A stretch of 64,000 nt of DNA from Filomicrobium insigne. GTDB lineage: Bacteria; Pseudomonadota; Alphaproteobacteria; Rhizobiales; Hyphomicrobiaceae. A program made the translations under genes and the position numbers. Location of the stretch: contig NZ_FNJC01000001.1 in assembly GCF_900104305.1 (NCBI RefSeq), forward strand, positions 496,001 through 560,000, given 5' to 3'. Shown one piece after another: positions 24,745 to 32,955 of the stretch; within the stretch, counting starts at the first letter, position 1; each line of letters opens with the position of its first letter. The notes below the pieces were generated by a model. It ran no database searches. It was not told the DNA's origin and saw only the letters and a program-made list of their open reading frames with translations.

Positions 24745-26340
24745 TCATTCCGCGGCCCGGACGGCGGACAGCACAGGCCCGGCAGCCAAGACATCTTGGT
24801 CGACGTAGTCAGTGAAGGCCGCAAAGTTCTTGTTGAACATCTCAACAAGCTGCGCAGCCGTAGCATCGTAAAGCGACGGATCTGACCAAGTCTGGCGTGG
24901 GTTGAGAATACTCGGATCCACGCCCTCCAATTCGGTCGGAACCATAAAGCCAAATACGGGATCTGCCCGCATCGGACTATTCGCCAACGCACCTGACAAC
25001 GCGGCATTCAGCAGCGTGCGCGTTGCTTTAATCGGCATACGCTTGCCATCACCGAACTTGCCACCGGTCCAACCGGTGTTAACGAGCCAACACGCGACAC
25101 CGTGCTCAGCAATAAGCTTGCGCAGCAAGTTGCCGTAGACCGAGGGGTGACGGGGCATAAAGGGCGCACCAAAGCACGTCGAGAACGTTGCTTGGGGTTC
25201 GCTGCCCATGCCACGCTCCGTCCCGGCAACCTTCGCGGTGTAACCAGATAAGAAATGGTACATCGCCTGGGCGGGATTTAGCTTGGCGATTGGCGGCATA
25301 ACGCCAAATGCATCGGCCGTCAGCATAACGACGGACTTAGGATGGCCGGCGCGGCCAGTCTCGCTCGCGTTGGAAATGGCTTCCAGCGGATAAGCAGAGC
25401 GCGCGTTCTGGGTAAGGCTGCCGTCCTCGAAGTCCGGCATCCGATCTTCGTCGAGAACAACGTTCTCGAGAACCGTCGCAAAGCGGTTGGACGCCGCGAA
25501 GATTTCCGGTTCTGCTTCGGCCGAAAGATGCAACGTCTTAGCGTAGCAGCCGCCCTCAAAGTTGAAGATGCCGTCCGGAGACCAGGCATGCTCGTCATCG
25601 CCCAACAGCGTCCGGCTGGGATCTGCCGATAGCGTCGTCTTCCCGGTTCCAGATAGCCCAAAGAACACGGCAGAACCGCCGTCGTTTCCGACGTTCGCCG
25701 AGCAGTGCATCGGCATAACGCCTTTGGACGGCAGCAGATAGTTCAGGAAGGAGAATACGCTCTTCTTGGTTTCACCTGCATACCCCGTACCGCCCACGAG
25801 AACCATTCGACGGGTGAAATCGCATGCAATCACCGTCTCCGACCGCGTGCCGTGGATTTGCGGATCAGCACGGAAGCCCGGGAAATTAACAACGGTGAAC
25901 TGCGGATCAAATCCTTCCAGCTGCGCCTTCAGAGGGCGGCGCAAAAGGTGTCGGATAAAGAGTGCGTGCCAGGCCAATTCCGTAACGATGCGGGTTGGCA
26001 ATTGATAGGTTGGATCAGCCCCAGCGAAAAGGTCCTGAACGAACAGCTCTTTCCCGCTGGCGTAAGCTTGGAAGTCCGCCAGAAGACGATCGAATTGCTC
26101 AGGCGTAATCGCTTTGGAATTCTCCCACCAGATCTGAGATTGGGTTTCGTCATCAGAAACGATGTACTTGTCATTGGCCGATCGGCCTGTGTGCTGCCCT
26201 GTCTGGACCGCAAAGGCGCCCGTGGCCGCAAGCGCGCCCTCGTTCCGGCGCACAGCGTGTTCGACAAGCTCTGCCGCCGAATTGTTGGTGCGTCCCTTAC
26301 CTTCTGAACTCAGGGCGAACTTCAAAGTTTTCATGGACAT
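24745..26340 (-). CDS. pckA: Phosphoenolpyruvate carboxykinase (ATP)
   Basis: The 531-residue enzyme converts oxaloacetate to phosphoenolpyruvate with ATP, the first step of gluconeogenesis in the cytoplasm. The sequence has the kinase-1a P-loop [40 protein letters not shown] as kinase-2 and metal site, and the substrate-binding [13 protein letters not shown]-type region. Length is normal for the ATP-dependent class. The frame extends to 26472, but the family N terminus is [14 protein letters not shown], with adjacent ATGs at 26340 and 26334. In Rhizobiales pckA sits back to back with chvI-chvG, as here, and ChvI is known to influence central carbon genes in some species. Confidence 0.97.
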   Translation of the reverse strand: MSMKTLKFALSSEGKGRTNNSAAELVEHAVRRNEGALAATGAFAVQTGQHTGRSANDKYIVSDDETQSQIWWENSKAITPEQFDRLLADFQAYASGKELFVQDLFAGADPTYQLPTRIVTELAWHALFIRHLLRRPLKAQLEGFDPQFTVVNFPGFRADPQIHGTRSETVIACDFTRRMVLVGGTGYAGETKKSVFSFLNYLLPSKGVMPMHCSANVGNDGGSAVFFGLSGTGKTTLSADPSRTLLGDDEHAWSPDGIFNFEGGCYAKTLHLSAEAEPEIFAASNRFATVLENVVLDEDRMPDFEDGSLTQNARSAYPLEAISNASETGRAGHPKSVVMLTADAFGVMPPIAKLNPAQAMYHFLSGYTAKVAGTERGMGSEPQATFSTCFGAPFMPRHPSVYGNLLRKLIAEHGVACWLVNTGWTGGKFGDGKRMPIKATRTLLNAALSGALANSPMRADPVFGFMVPTELEGVDPSILNPRQTWSDPSLYDATAAQLVEMFNKNFAAFTDYVDQDVLAAGPVLSAVRAAE

Positions 26341-26857
26341 TCTCGCATCTTCGATTGCTCCCTGGCGGAGAAACCGGCTACCGATGCAAAAGCACGCAAA
26401 AAATTGCGTGTTGCCAAAAGGTACGCTCCGGCAGCCGTGGGTGCAAGATTGAGGCACTTTCATAGCTGCCAAGGGAAGGCATACTTTAGTCTTTCAACGG
26501 ACGGGGCAGGCCTAGGCAGGCTAGGCCGAGGCGCGCAACAAACACCGATGCCAGTATATCTCGGCACATCGCAATAAAACTGTTGATCAAACACCCACGC
26601 CCATGCAAAGCACCTTGACTGTTACCTTCAGGAGCCTTGTGTTCAGGATTGATCAAGCGGGACAGCTCCGGACGCTCCCATGACTTCGTCGAGCGAATTT
26701 CGGTACGGCACCTCGCCTCACTCGGTGAAATAGCCATTCAGATTATGTTCAGACGCCAGCGCGCACTTTTCCGCTTGCCACAATTCACACAACATAGCGC
26801 CATACAGCGCCTCAGGCAGGGATCGCCGACTCACTCGGTTACAGGCGAGAAACAAAG
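26341..26857. promoter_or_regulatory. Divergent pckA / chvI control region
   Basis: 517 bases between the two divergent genes, with no credible coding frame. At 26393-26410 is a perfect 7-bp dyad, CACGCAA-AAAA-TTGCGTG, 53 bases upstream of the pckA start, well placed for an operator or leader hairpin. The region presumably carries the promoters of both genes; no clean sigma-70 pair was recognised. Confidence 0.5.
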
Positions 26858-27565
26858 ATGAAAGAAAAGAGCACGATTGCGTTGGTTGACGATGAGCGCA
26901 ACATCCTCAGTTCGCTTCGGATGGCGCTTGAAGCCGAAGGCTATAAGGTCCGAACCTATAACGACGGGGTCTCGGCGCTGGAGGCCCTCAGTGAAGATCC
27001 AGCCGATCTTGGCATCTTCGACATCAAGATGCCGCGCATGGATGGGATGGAATTGCTGCGCCGCGTGCGACAGCAGTCGGACATGCCCGTTATCTTCCTG
27101 ACCTCAAAGGATGAAGAAATCGATGAATTGTTCGGCCTCAAGATGGGTGCCGACGACTACATCGCCAAACCCTTCTCACAACGCCTCGTTGTCGAGCGCG
27201 TTAAAGCGGTTCTGCGCCGCTTTGGTGTCAAAGACGGTCAACAGACGCCGACGGAAGCCGCGAAAGTCCTGGAACGGGGCAAGCTGAAGCTCGATCCGGA
27301 ACGTCATACTTGTCATTGGGATAACCGGTCTGTCACGCTGACCGTTACGGAATTCCTTATCCTTCAGGCGCTTGCCGCACGACCCGGCGTCGTGAAAACA
27401 CGAGACGCCTTGATGGATGCGGCATATGATGATCAAGTCTACGTCGACGATCGGACCATCGACAGCCACATCAAGCGCTTGCGCAAGAAGTTCAAGCAGG
27501 TGGACGAAGAGTTCGATGTGATTGAGACGCTTTACGGCGTGGGGTATCGCTTCAAAGAAGCCTGA
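26858..27565 (+). CDS. chvI: Two-component response regulator ChvI
   Basis: A 235-residue OmpR/PhoB-type regulator. The receiver domain has the DDE acidic pocket near residues 11-13, the phospho-accepting Asp55 in [13 protein letters not shown], and the conserved FLTSKDE and DDYIAKPFS segments. A winged-helix DNA-binding domain follows with [17 protein letters not shown] and the terminal YGVGYRFKE. Its position beside pckA and immediately before chvG and hprK is the standard Rhizobiales arrangement. ChvG/ChvI responds to envelope stress and acid in this group. The start at 26858 follows a weak site. Confidence 0.95.
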   Translation: MKEKSTIALVDDERNILSSLRMALEAEGYKVRTYNDGVSALEALSEDPADLGIFDIKMPRMDGMELLRRVRQQSDMPVIFLTSKDEEIDELFGLKMGADDYIAKPFSQRLVVERVKAVLRRFGVKDGQQTPTEAAKVLERGKLKLDPERHTCHWDNRSVTLTVTEFLILQALAARPGVVKTRDALMDAAYDDQVYVDDRTIDSHIKRLRKKFKQVDEEFDVIETLYGVGYRFKEA

Positions 27566-27650
27566 GACCGAACCGCCATAAAGGGGGTATGAGGGACCGC
27601 GGTGGTAAGTATGTTCGCTTCATCGGTTCCTCCATTAATTTGGAGACGAA

Positions 27651-29603
27651 ATGGCGTTCGGGGGCGACCGCGAGGCTTCAGGTAACTGGCTCATGGGCGT
27701 TCGTGATAGCGTCCAGCGCCACGTTATGTCGCTGCCCGATCTTGCTCGTCCCGCGCTCGAAAACCTACCAGAACGTTCCGGCTTAAACACGATCCCGGTT
27801 CCAGGACGAGTTAAAAGCTTCTTTGCTGCATTCCGGAAAGGTGGCCCGGTTCGCCGAGCGCTTGTCGACTGGTTCAATCGCCAGCCGCTCGTCCGCTTCA
27901 TCTCGGCGTCGCTCTTGCGACGGATCATGGTGTCGAACCTGCTTGGCTTCGTCATCCTGTTCGGCGGCATGGTGTACCTTAGCTTCAACAGCGGCTGGCT
28001 TATCAATGCCAAGCGAGAGGCTTTGCGCATCCAAGGGCAGATCATCGCTGCGGCTATAGCGGGGGAAGCCAAGATCGAACGGGGCATGATCGTCGTCGAC
28101 CCCGATCGTTTGCCAACGGACAAGAATGCACGGATACCCTTCCGCGACGACGGTTTCGCCGCTCTCGAATTATCCATCAGTCCGGAAAAAGTCGCTCCCA
28201 TCTTTCGTCGCCTGACGCAGCCCACCAGTACACGCGCGCGCATTTATGATCGCAGCGGCAATCTCGTCGTCGATACAGATGACCTTCTAAAGCCGGGCCA
28301 GATCAAACGCCTCGCCGTCCAGGAGACAACCGAAACCGAGGCTGAGCGCCCGACGACTAAAGACTTCTGGACGCGGCTGCAGCATTGGCTGATCGATAAA
28401 GAAGTACAGGTTTACAAAGAAATCGGCTCAGCCAACGGCAAGTACTATCCGGAGGTGCGTCAGGCATTGCAGGGCGATGACGCCGCGATGCTCCTGCTGA
28501 ATGCGAAGGGACAACAGATTGTCTCCATCGCCGTGCCGATCCAGCGCATGAACACGGTATTGGGGGTCTTGCTGTTGTCTTCGCCGCCAGGCGAGGTCGA
28601 TAAGATCCTCAGCGATTGGCGTGATGGGCTCTGGCCCCTGGCGGGTATTGCCCTGGTTGCCAGCATCTTGACCGGCTTCATGCTCGCCCGCACCGTTGCA
28701 GGTCCGATGAAACGGTTGTCGGAATCCGCCGAGCACGTCAGCCGCGATATTAAAGCACGACAGTCCTTGCCAGCCTTCACAGGGCGTAAAGACGAAGTCG
28801 GGCAAATGGCCTCAGCATTCGGGGCAATGACCGAGTCTCTTTATCGGCGCATTGAATCCAGCGAAAAGTTTGCGGCAGATGTCGCGCACGAGCTCAAAAA
28901 CCCTCTAACCGCCGCAAGTTCGACAGCGCAGGCGCTCACGTACGCCAAAACCGATGAACAGCGCGATATGTTGGTTGAGCAGATCCAAGGTGAACTCACG
29001 CGCCTCAGCCGACTCATAACCGACGTTTCGCGTGCGTCTCGGCTTGATGCGGAACTCGCTTTGCAGTCGCAGGAGCCGGTCGATCTGTCGGAGATCCTGA
29101 GTCAGGTTCTCTCCATCTTCCAAGACAAAGCCGAGAAATACGACTGCAAGCTGAAATTTATCCTGGATGATCCAGAAGCGCGGGGTCTTATCGTCAATGG
29201 CAACGCCGGTCGGCTCGCACAGGTCTTTACCAACCTGGTCGACAATGCGATCTCCTTTTCACCTTCTGGTGGCAGCGTGGTCGTTAAGGCCATTGCGATG
29301 GGAGGCCAGATAGAAATCCGGGTCGAAGACGACGGTTGCGGCATAGAAGAAGACAAGCTGGAAACAATCTTCTCAAGGTTTTACACTTACCGGCCGACAG
29401 AGCATTCGAGCCGTGGCAGCAATTCCGGCCTCGGATTGAGCATCTCGCGCGAAATCATCATGGCGCACAGCGGAACGATCTCAGCCGAGAACCGCCCCTC
29501 TGCCGATCCCAATGCCGGACCGCTCGGCTCCCGATTCACCGTGCGGCTACCTACTCAGGAGCCACCCGCGCGCGGAGGCAAGACCAGTGGCCGGCGGGCT
29601 TAA
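27651..29603 (+). CDS. chvG: Sensor histidine kinase ChvG
   Basis: A 650-residue inner-membrane kinase partnered with ChvI. After a basic N terminus come one membrane helix (about 98-120), a large periplasmic sensor domain, a second helix (about 325-350) and a HAMP linker. The DHp domain carries the phospho-accepting His413 in ADVAHELKNPLTAASS. The ATPase domain has the N box (VFTNLVDNAISFSP), VEDDGCGIEEDKLETIF and SNSGLGLSISREI. The first 95 residues before the helix are long for a cytoplasmic tail, and ATG 27693 is an alternative start. Its 3' end overlaps the hprK start by 17 bases. Confidence 0.95.
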   Translation: MAFGGDREASGNWLMGVRDSVQRHVMSLPDLARPALENLPERSGLNTIPVPGRVKSFFAAFRKGGPVRRALVDWFNRQPLVRFISASLLRRIMVSNLLGFVILFGGMVYLSFNSGWLINAKREALRIQGQIIAAAIAGEAKIERGMIVVDPDRLPTDKNARIPFRDDGFAALELSISPEKVAPIFRRLTQPTSTRARIYDRSGNLVVDTDDLLKPGQIKRLAVQETTETEAERPTTKDFWTRLQHWLIDKEVQVYKEIGSANGKYYPEVRQALQGDDAAMLLLNAKGQQIVSIAVPIQRMNTVLGVLLLSSPPGEVDKILSDWRDGLWPLAGIALVASILTGFMLARTVAGPMKRLSESAEHVSRDIKARQSLPAFTGRKDEVGQMASAFGAMTESLYRRIESSEKFAADVAHELKNPLTAASSTAQALTYAKTDEQRDMLVEQIQGELTRLSRLITDVSRASRLDAELALQSQEPVDLSEILSQVLSIFQDKAEKYDCKLKFILDDPEARGLIVNGNAGRLAQVFTNLVDNAISFSPSGGSVVVKAIAMGGQIEIRVEDDGCGIEEDKLETIFSRFYTYRPTEHSSRGSNSGLGLSISREIIMAHSGTISAENRPSADPNAGPLGSRFTVRLPTQEPPARGGKTSGRRA

Positions 29604-30072
29604 TGTCATTCACGGGACCGCTATCGCTCTTGACGGTCTAGCCGCACTGATTTGCGGGCCATCAGGCTCAGGCAAATCAGATCTGGCACTACGTTGCCTC
29701 ATGCAGGGACCGAACTCGCTGGTAAAGGGTGACGTCCGTCTCGTGGCGGACGACTATGCCGTAGTCCAGGTCGTTAACGGCACGGTAATCCTGAGCGCGC
29801 CTGAGACAATACGCGACCAACTTGAGGTGCGCGGGCACGGCATTGTGACGGTCCCAGCTCTTGATAATGCCGAGCTTGTGCTCATCGTTGAACTTGTGTC
29901 GGCGGATCAGGTCGAACGCCTGCCGGATCCAAGGCCGCGGCGCGAAATCGCCGGAATATCGCTCCCGCTGCTGCAGATCTCCGGATTTGAAGCTTCGGCG
30001 GCATGCAAGGTACTGCTAGAATTAGCACAATTTGGCTGCGCGAACGGCAAAAAGGATGATCTCGTACTTTGA
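29587..30072 (+). CDS. hprK: HPr kinase/phosphorylase (short alphaproteobacterial form)
   Basis: At 161 residues this is the minimal catalytic form; the N-terminal domain of Gram-positive HprK is absent, as is usual in Rhizobiales. The P-loop ICGPSGSGKSDLAL and RLVADDYAVV are visible; the later GHGIVTVPALD stands where the family's HPr-interaction region lies. It phosphorylates HPr on serine and can reverse the reaction. The start is set by the ribosome-binding site: a GTG at 29587 lies 8 bases after GGAGG, inside the end of chvG, so translation is coupled. An upstream in-frame ATG at 29512 lies deep in chvG and is unlikely. Confidence 0.93.
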   Translation: MAGGLNVIHGTAIALDGLAALICGPSGSGKSDLALRCLMQGPNSLVKGDVRLVADDYAVVQVVNGTVILSAPETIRDQLEVRGHGIVTVPALDNAELVLIVELVSADQVERLPDPRPRREIAGISLPLLQISGFEASAACKVLLELAQFGCANGKKDDLVL

Positions 30073-30228
30073 CTCTTGCGCTTGCTGCAAACCCTTGCCA
30101 CTTTGGCGGCCCCGCACCGGGCCATGGGACTGATTCGTGCAGTTTCGCTTCACGACAGCCCGCGATTACAACACCGGCCTGACGAAAGGTCGGCGATTGG
30201 AAACGGACAGGATATCGGTACAAGTGCG

Positions 30229-30633
30229 ATGATTGGACTTGTTATCGTGACCCACGGTCGCCTCGCTGCGGAATTTCGCTCTGCGCTTGAGCACGTCGTT
30301 GGTCCTCAGCAACAACTTGAGACGGTCTCTATTGGTCCTGACGATGATATGGCGCAGCGACGCCGGGAAATCATCGACGCAGTCAAGGCGACCAACAGCG
30401 GCAATGGCGTCGTCATTCTTACTGATATGTTCGGGGGAACGCCGTCTAACTTGGCTATTTCAGTGATGGATGAAGTCGATACCGAGGTCATTGCGGGTAT
30501 CAATCTGCCCATTCTGATCAGGCTCGCGACAGTGCGCTCGGAAATGGAGCTTAAAGAAGCTGTGATCGTTGCGCGGGATGCCGGCCGCAAATACATCAAG
30601 ATCGCAAGCCAGGAATTGTCTGGTGAGTCCTAA
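30229..30633 (+). CDS. PTS IIA component, mannose family (regulatory EIIA)
   Basis: A 134-residue mannose-type EIIA. It begins MIGLVIVTHGRLA, with the phospho-accepting His9, and continues with VVILTDMFGGTPSNLA, a strongly conserved family block. No EIIB, EIIC or EIID gene is present, so it is not part of a sugar permease but of the regulatory PTS known in Rhizobiales, passing phosphate from HPr and acting on other proteins. The frame is open to 30076, but the ATG at 30229 gives the family N terminus. It lies between hprK and ptsH. Confidence 0.93.
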   Translation: MIGLVIVTHGRLAAEFRSALEHVVGPQQQLETVSIGPDDDMAQRRREIIDAVKATNSGNGVVILTDMFGGTPSNLAISVMDEVDTEVIAGINLPILIRLATVRSEMELKEAVIVARDAGRKYIKIASQELSGES

Positions 30634-30690
30634 ATTCGTGCATAGTCCCGCCCTCACTTTTTCTGAATTGCGGGACGATCTGATCTGACC

Positions 30691-30996
30691 ATGCCTGAAA
30701 TTATCGATAGCAAACATCCTGAAGCCGTCGTCACAATCCGCAACCGCAAGGGGCTCCACGCACGCGCTTCCGCCCAATTCGTGAAATGCGCTGAGCGCTT
30801 CAAGGCAAACGTCACGGTAACCCGCGACGGTGTGAGTGTTGGCGGCACGTCAATCATGGGCTTGATGATGCTCGCCGCCGGACCCGGCGTAACGCTCCAT
30901 ATGAGCGCGCAAGGGGCAGAAGGCCCAGAGGCCATCGAGGCCTTGGTCGCACTCGTTGAGGCCGGTTTCGGCGAAGATATGTGCGAAGAGATTTAA
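30691..30996 (+). CDS. ptsH: Phosphocarrier protein HPr
   Basis: A 101-residue HPr. The active-site His23 lies in NRKGLHARASAQF, and the regulatory Ser54 lies in VGGTSIMGLMMLAA, the site phosphorylated by the HprK encoded two genes upstream. HPr transfers phosphate from enzyme I to EIIA. Enzyme I (ptsP in this group) is not in the window. Together with hprK and the EIIA gene it makes a compact phosphorelay module downstream of the ChvG/ChvI system. Confidence 0.95.
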   Translation: MPEIIDSKHPEAVVTIRNRKGLHARASAQFVKCAERFKANVTVTRDGVSVGGTSIMGLMMLAAGPGVTLHMSAQGAEGPEAIEALVALVEAGFGEDMCEEI

Positions 30997-31309
30997 GACT
31001 AGGCCGAGCTGAGCCGCCTTCATTTGCTAGCTTCCCCAACGATTTTAGTTCGTTAGGCGCTCCCATACGCGCCCCAAGCGTGCTCTCCGCGTTTGACGCT
31101 TGAAAAGAGAGACATAAAGACTTGTTTATATGTTATTGCGATTTTTGCGAGGCCTCGATATAAGGGCGGGGAGTGGCGCGTCGCACGCAGTCAGATGGAT
31201 TTCTGCCGGCGCGACGCCTCGGTGTGCTCGGTTTATGGAGCGCGCCCTTCTGAGGCTGGCCGCCTTTTTGTGCCAGCCGGCCAATCACCGCTGAAAAAGG
31301 AATTTGTGT
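30997..31309 (+). promoter_or_regulatory. ahcY leader / promoter region
   Basis: 313 bases with no gene. It contains a GC-rich hairpin at 31175-31218 (GGCGCGTCGC with GCGACGCC, one bulge) and a second hairpin at 31254-31278 whose loop can pair with the ahcY ribosome-binding site, described in the next entry. I do not recognise a SAH, SAM-II or other known riboswitch consensus in it. Confidence 0.55.
31254..31300 (+). promoter_or_regulatory. Candidate H-type pseudoknot over the ahcY Shine-Dalgarno
   Basis: GGCTGGC (31254-31260) pairs perfectly with GCCAGCC (31272-31278), closing an 11-base loop that contains CCTTTTT (31263-31269). That heptamer is the exact complement of AAAAAGG (31294-31300), which forms the ahcY ribosome-binding site 9 bases before the ATG. 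Hairpin stem, loop-to-downstream helix and a 15-base connecting strand are the parts of an H-type pseudoknot. If formed it would hide the ribosome-binding site. This is a structural reading only. Confidence 0.45.
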
Positions 31310-32719
31310 ATGACCAATGCCATCGACTATGCCATCAAGGATATCTCGCTTGCAGATTTCGGACGTAAAGAGATCCGCATCGCAGAGTCCGAAATGCCGG
31401 GTTTGATGGCGACCCGTGAGGAGTTTGGCGCTTCCAAGCCGCTCGCTGGCGCGCGCATCGCCGGTTCCTTGCATATGACCATCCAGACAGCTGTGCTGAT
31501 CGAGACGCTCACAGCGCTCGGAGCCGACGTTCGCTGGGCCTCCTGCAACATCTATTCGACACAAGATCACGCAGCTGCAGCGATTGCTGCTGCCGGCATT
31601 CCCGTATTCGCCATCAAGGGTGAAAGCCTTACCGACTACTGGGAGTACACCCGCAAGATCCTCGAATGGTCTGACGGTGGCACGCCCAACCTCATCCTGG
31701 ACGATGGCGGCGATGCCACGATGCTCGTTCACCTCGGTCTGCGCGCCGAGCAGGGCGACACGGCCTTCCTCGAGAAGCCAGGTTCGGAAGAAGAAGAAAT
31801 TCTCTTTGCGCTCATCAAGCGCACGCTCGGCGAAAAGCCAGGCTGGTTCGCTGAACTCGCCAAGAATATCAAGGGTGTGTCGGAAGAAACGACGACGGGC
31901 GTCAACCGGCTTTATCAGCTTGCTAAACAGGGCAAGCTGCTGTTCCCTGCTATCAACGTCAACGACAGCGTCACGAAGTCCAAGTTCGACAACCTGTATG
32001 GCTGCCGTGAATCGCTCGTCGACGGTATCCGTCGCGGCACCGACGTCATGATGGCCGGCAAGATTGCCATGGTCGCAGGCTTCGGCGACGTCGGCAAAGG
32101 TTCTGCGGCTTCCCTGCGTAACGCCGGCTGCCGGGTTATGGTCTCTGAGATCGACCCCATCTGCGCGCTTCAGGCCGCCATGGAAGGCTACGAAGTCGTC
32201 ACGATGGAAGAAGCCGCACCACAGGCCGACATCTTCTGCACCGCGACCGGCAACAAGGACGTCATCACCATTGACCACATGCGGGCGATGAAGGATCGCG
32301 CAATTGTCTGCAACATCGGTCACTTCGACAACGAGATCCAAGTCGCAGGCCTAAAGAACTTCAAGTGGGACAACATCAAGCCGCAGGTCGACGAAATCGA
32401 GTTCCCCGACGGCAAGCGGATCATCCTTCTTTCCGAGGGCCGCCTCGTGAACCTGGGCAACGCCATGGGTCACCCCTCGTTCGTCATGTCAGCATCCTTC
32501 ACCAACCAGACGCTGGCTCAGATGGAACTGTGGGCTCATCGTGATGGTGGCCGATATGAAAAGCAGGTCTACACTCTGCCGAAGCTTCTTGATGAGAAGG
32601 TCGCCAAGTTGCATCTCGAAAAGATCGGCGTGAAGCTCTCAAAGCTCTCGGATGAGCAGGCCTCCTATATCGGTGTGAAATCGGAAGGGCCGTTCAAGCC
32701 TGAGCACTACCGCTACTAA
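31310..32719 (+). CDS. ahcY: Adenosylhomocysteinase
   Basis: The 469-residue SAH hydrolase splits S-adenosylhomocysteine into adenosine and homocysteine, keeping methylation reactions going. Seen in the sequence: the substrate-domain [23 protein letters not shown], the NAD-binding [30 protein letters not shown], and the C-terminal PEHYRY ending that reaches the neighbouring subunit's NAD site. Length fits the bacterial form. The ATG at 31310 follows AAAAAGGAA; an upstream TTG at 31304 is less likely. The gene has its own terminator and precedes divL, as in other Rhizobiales. Confidence 0.98.
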   Translation: MTNAIDYAIKDISLADFGRKEIRIAESEMPGLMATREEFGASKPLAGARIAGSLHMTIQTAVLIETLTALGADVRWASCNIYSTQDHAAAAIAAAGIPVFAIKGESLTDYWEYTRKILEWSDGGTPNLILDDGGDATMLVHLGLRAEQGDTAFLEKPGSEEEEILFALIKRTLGEKPGWFAELAKNIKGVSEETTTGVNRLYQLAKQGKLLFPAINVNDSVTKSKFDNLYGCRESLVDGIRRGTDVMMAGKIAMVAGFGDVGKGSAASLRNAGCRVMVSEIDPICALQAAMEGYEVVTMEEAAPQADIFCTATGNKDVITIDHMRAMKDRAIVCNIGHFDNEIQVAGLKNFKWDNIKPQVDEIEFPDGKRIILLSEGRLVNLGNAMGHPSFVMSASFTNQTLAQMELWAHRDGGRYEKQVYTLPKLLDEKVAKLHLEKIGVKLSKLSDEQASYIGVKSEGPFKPEHYRY

Positions 32720-32764
32720 GCGTTGTACAGGGGAATCCTGCAGCTTAGCCACAGGTCAAACTTT

Positions 32765-32797
32765 AAAAAGCGCCGCAACCACCTTGCGGCGCTTTTT
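32765..32797 (+). terminator. Strong intrinsic terminator after ahcY
   Basis: AAAAAGCGCCGCAA and TTGCGGCGCTTTTT form a 14-bp perfect stem around a 5-base loop, ending in five T residues, 46 bases past the ahcY stop. It separates ahcY from divL transcription. Confidence 0.93.
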
Positions 32798-32955
32798 CGT
32801 GCATAATTTGCCATGTATACGTCTCGTTAACCTATAGTCAGGTCCTTCTCGACACTCCATAATTTTGTCCGATTCGGCGCAGTCCACGCGGGGTGGGAGG
32901 CTGCCTTCGACCTAGTCTCAAACTAGGCCAACGAATTCGGCTGATTTGGAACGCG

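Noticed and set aside
30997-31309. Known SAH or SAM-II riboswitch upstream of ahcY
   Set aside because: The core conserved sequences that I associate with those families are not apparent; only the generic hairpin-plus-pseudoknot geometry is seen, so it is listed as a candidate of unknown class.
31133-32341. Long (402-codon) minus-strand frame across ahcY
   Set aside because: Mirror frame of ahcY, a highly conserved enzyme with clear motifs on the plus strand.
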